A stretch of 6,214 nt of DNA from Clostridiales bacterium (GTDB lineage Bacteria > Bacillota > Clostridia > Lachnospirales > Lachnospiraceae). Under the pieces are notes generated by a model. That model made no database searches and was not told where the DNA came from. It saw only the letters and a list, made by a program, of their open reading frames with translations. The stretch is from the NCBI GenBank assembly GCA_021204765.1, contig JAJPYU010000096.1, forward strand, positions 1 to 6,214, read 5' to 3'. The position numbers and the translations under genes are program-made. Shown in pieces: positions 4,393-6,214 of this stretch (position 1 is its first letter; each line of letters opens with the position of its first letter).

Positions 4393-4407
4393 CTACGGAT
4401 TGCTCCG
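4393..4407 (+). repeat. Intergenic repeat block X, left copy
   Basis: The 15 bases ctacggattgctccg recur exactly at 6056-6070 in the same orientation. Both copies lie in the spacers flanking cysS, and each is followed by a 21-bp block Y in opposite orientation (4458-4478 here). Confidence 0.75.
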
Positions 4408-4457
4408 TGCTTCGCACAGCTAACGCATACACTCTCACTAAATTCGCTATCGCTCAT

Positions 4458-4478
4458 TAAGTGTTCGTAGCATCTCGC
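4458..4478 (-). repeat. Intergenic repeat block Y, left copy (inverted)
   Basis: Read on the minus strand this 21-mer (GCGAGATGCTACGAACACTT plus A) equals 6089-6109 on the plus strand except for one base. It lies in the apparent 5' extension of mrnC and is what keeps that spurious extension open. Confidence 0.75.
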
Positions 4479-4504
4479 AATCCTCAAGCCATTCGTAATC
4501 CGCT

Positions 4505-4523
4505 CATTTTTCTACGAAAAATG
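4505..4523. repeat. Small hairpin in the cysS-mrnC spacer
   Basis: CATTTTTC (4505-4512) and GAAAAATG (4516-4523) form an 8-bp stem with a 3-base loop. It is AT-rich and weak, without a clear T tract, so I do not call it a terminator. The rest of the 219-bp spacer holds the X and Y repeat blocks and no gene. Confidence 0.5.
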
Positions 4524-4577
4524 GCTACTTACTCATGGTTTGGCGGGTCATAAAGACATGCAATTAAATGCAAGCAT

Positions 4578-6002
4578 TCATTGCCTGTTCTTTTGACCCT
4601 GGTATTGCCAGACCACACCTTCCCGCGTGTCCTTAAGCTGTATCCCCCTCTCCAGCAGCTCATCCCTGATGGCATCGGCTCTGGCGAAGTCCTTAGCCTT
4701 CCTGGCTGCCTGCCTCTCGGCTATCAGATCCTCAATCTCACGGTCCAGGATTTCCTCCTTCTTCTCGGTGATGATGCCCAGGACGTCGCAGAGACTGCCC
4801 AGCCGCTCAAGGAGCGCTGCCAAAAACTCCCTGGTATTCTCAGAGGAAGCGTTGCTGTTACAGAATTTCACCAGCTCAAAGACTGCCGCCACTCCGTCGG
4901 CGGTGTTGAAATCATCGTCCATGGCCTCCTCAAATTTCTCCACATATTTCCCGGACTTTACGAAAAGCTCCCGCTCAGCGTCAGTCATCTCTCCGTCGGC
5001 ACCGTGGCCGATCAGGTGGCGCAGGTTATCCGCCGCAGTGACTATGCGGTCCAGGCCGTTTTTCGCCGCATCCATGAGATCCGCGCTGAAATTAAGGGGG
5101 CTGCGATAGTGGGCTGATAGCATGAAAAATCTCAGCACCTGCAGGTCGTACTTCTCTCCCACCTCCCTGACGGTAAAGAAATTCCCCAGGGATTTGCTCA
5201 TCTTCTCGTTATTTATCTTCAAAAAGGCGTTGTGCATCCAGTATTTGGCGAACTGGACTCCATTGGCCGCCTCGCTCTGGGCGATCTCATTCTCGTGGTG
5301 GGGGAAGATCAGGTCCTCGCCGCCGGCGTGGATGTCGATCTCGTCGCCCAGGTATTTCCTGGCCATAACGGAGCACTCGATGTGCCAGCCCGGACGTCCC
5401 TTGCACCAGGGGGAATCCCAGTAAGGCTCTCCCTCCTTTTTCGGCTTCCAGAGCACGAAGTCAAGGGGATCCTCCTTTAAGTCTCCTGTCACCTGTATAT
5501 CCCTGTGGCCCGCCTCCAGGTCATCGATATTTTTCCCGGAAAGCTTGCCGTAGTCTTTGAATTTCCTTGTGCGGTAATACACCGTGCCGTCAGCCGCGGC
5601 GTAGGCGTAGCCCTTCTCAATGAGTATGGAGATCATCTCCAGCATCCCGGGGATCTCCTGTGTCGCCAGGGGGTGTGTCGTGGCCTGGCGGACGTTCATG
5701 CCCTCCATGTCCCGCCTGCACTCGGCGATATATCTCTTCGCCACCTCCTCGGCGCTGCTGCCCTCCTCTAGAGCCTTCTTTATTATCTTGTCGTCCACGT
5801 CGGTGAAGTTCGAGACGTAGTTCACGTCATAGCCCTTGTACTCCAGGTAACGACGTACCGTGTCGAAGACTATCATTGGGCGTGCGTTGCCGATATGGAT
5901 GAGATTGTAGACCGTTGGCCCGCAGACATACATGGTGACCTTCCCCTCCTGCAGCGGGACGAACTCTTCCTTTCTTTTCGTCAGGGTGTTATATATTTTC
6001 AT
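4578..6002 (-). CDS. cysS: Cysteinyl-tRNA synthetase
   Basis: A full-length class I synthetase of 474 residues that charges tRNA-Cys with cysteine in the cytoplasm. The HIGH signature is HIGN at 36-39 (VYNLIHIGNARP), and the KMSKS loop is at 267-271 (KMSKSLGN). The zinc site that discriminates cysteine is complete: Cys27 (YVCGPTVYN), Cys210 (WHIECSVM), His235 and Glu239 (FPHHENEIAQSE). Residues 300 onward form the DALR-type helical and C-terminal anticodon-binding region, with KAKDFARADAIRDELLERGI near the end. The ATG at 6002 follows AAAGGA at good spacing. The last residues (QYQGQKNRQ) extend slightly past the usual EGVVW ending. It begins the run cysS-mrnC-rlmB-sigH, although a 219-bp repeat-bearing spacer separates it from mrnC. 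Confidence 0.97.
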   Translation of the reverse strand: MKIYNTLTKRKEEFVPLQEGKVTMYVCGPTVYNLIHIGNARPMIVFDTVRRYLEYKGYDVNYVSNFTDVDDKIIKKALEEGSSAEEVAKRYIAECRRDMEGMNVRQATTHPLATQEIPGMLEMISILIEKGYAYAAADGTVYYRTRKFKDYGKLSGKNIDDLEAGHRDIQVTGDLKEDPLDFVLWKPKKEGEPYWDSPWCKGRPGWHIECSVMARKYLGDEIDIHAGGEDLIFPHHENEIAQSEAANGVQFAKYWMHNAFLKINNEKMSKSLGNFFTVREVGEKYDLQVLRFFMLSAHYRSPLNFSADLMDAAKNGLDRIVTAADNLRHLIGHGADGEMTDAERELFVKSGKYVEKFEEAMDDDFNTADGVAAVFELVKFCNSNASSENTREFLAALLERLGSLCDVLGIITEKKEEILDREIEDLIAERQAARKAKDFARADAIRDELLERGIQLKDTREGVVWQYQGQKNRQ

Positions 6003-6055
6003 AAAATCTAATCCTTTCTATATATTCATGATGCCGGGGTCAAAAGGTATGATAC

Positions 6056-6070
6056 CTACGGATTGCTCCG
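6056..6070 (+). repeat. Intergenic repeat block X, right copy
   Basis: Exact copy of 4393-4407 (ctacggattgctccg), upstream of cysS. Here block Y follows 18 bases later in direct orientation, whereas the left copy carries Y inverted. Confidence 0.75.
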
Positions 6071-6088
6071 CTCTGCGAGCGAGCATTA

Positions 6089-6109
6089 GCGAGATGCTGC
6101 GAACACTTA
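6089..6109 (+). repeat. Intergenic repeat block Y, right copy
   Basis: A 21-mer with one mismatch to the minus strand of 4458-4478. Its end (gaacacttagcgag, 6101-6114) is also the core of the 35-bp tandem repeats that follow, which links the two repeat types. Confidence 0.75.
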
Positions 6110-6120
6110 GCGAGCCCTGG

Positions 6121-6190
6121 CGAGCTTACACATTGAACACTTAGCGAGGTTTTTTCGAGCTTACACATTGAACACTTAGCGAGGTTTTTT
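6121..6190 (+). repeat. Perfect tandem duplication of a 35-bp unit, plus partial copies
   Basis: Positions 6121-6155 and 6156-6190 are identical 35-bp units of the form cgagcttacacattgaacac followed by ttagcgagg and a run of six T. A third copy starts at 6191 (cgagctta) and then diverges, and the core aacacttagcgag also occurs at 6102-6114. The array lies upstream of cysS, 119 to 188 bp from its start codon, and may continue beyond the window. It contains no open frame that looks like a gene. Confidence 0.92.
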
Positions 6191-6214
6191 CGAGCTTAGT
6201 GTGAAAGCGTGCAT

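Noticed and set aside
4581..5117. Long plus-strand open frames antisense to cysS (178 and 160 codons)
   Set aside because: These are typical shadow frames of a GC-rich gene. cysS on the other strand is complete, with all signature motifs.
6036..6046. The string ggggtcaaaag shares GGGTCAAAAG with the last codons of cysS, possibly marking a repeat edge
   Set aside because: Only about 10 bases match and the surroundings differ, so chance cannot be excluded.
6030..6050. A TTGACC box on the minus strand as the cysS promoter
   Set aside because: No -10 box lies at 16-18 bp spacing; the nearest TATA-like sequences are at 13 to 15 bp.
6121..6190. A CRISPR array
   Set aside because: The two identical 35-bp units are directly adjacent, with no spacer between them and no cas genes nearby. 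This is a plain tandem repeat.

Overview
The window looks like the end of a contig from a gut-type Clostridia genome, most likely Lachnospiraceae. The evidence is the core gene order cysS, mrnC, rlmB, sigH, the Firmicutes-like tRNA-Pro and tRNA-Gln genes, strong AGGAGG-type ribosome binding sites, and the DUF3791/DUF3990 accessory proteins common in that family. All supported genes are on the minus strand, so the window is best read from right to left. The first 36 bases closely match an Illumina Nextera read-2 adapter and are probably not genomic.

Right part (about 6214 to 2485, GC-rich): an intergenic tandem repeat lies upstream of cysS (cysteinyl-tRNA synthetase). Then come a repeat-bearing spacer, mrnC (Mini-ribonuclease III, 23S rRNA maturation, probable TTG start), rlmB (23S rRNA 2'-O-methyltransferase) 2 bp behind it, and sigH (sporulation/stationary-phase sigma factor). 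This is the conserved translation and rRNA-maturation neighbourhood of Firmicutes, although yacP, found between rlmB and sigH in Bacillus subtilis, is absent.

Middle (2483 to 2222): a strong sigma-A-type promoter overlaps the sigH stop codon and drives tRNA-Pro(AGG) and tRNA-Gln(CTG), which end at a clear rho-independent terminator.

Left part (2231 to 210): an AT-richer stretch of about 2 kb is bounded by exact 72-bp direct repeats. Each repeat holds the 3' half of tRNA-Gln, starting in the anticodon, plus most of its terminator. This is the classic footprint of a site-specific integrative element in a tRNA gene, but no integrase is present. Inside lie a frameshifted antitoxin-like gene, a large hairpin, and a compact cassette of four small genes: DUF3791, DUF3990 (ADP-ribosyltransferase-like fold), and two small unknown proteins. 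The cassette is a plausible toxin-antitoxin or defence module.

Far left (119 to 37): the N-terminus of a second TrmH/SpoU-type RNA methyltransferase, cut by the contig end. Before the island arrived, this gene would have directly followed the tRNA-Gln terminator.
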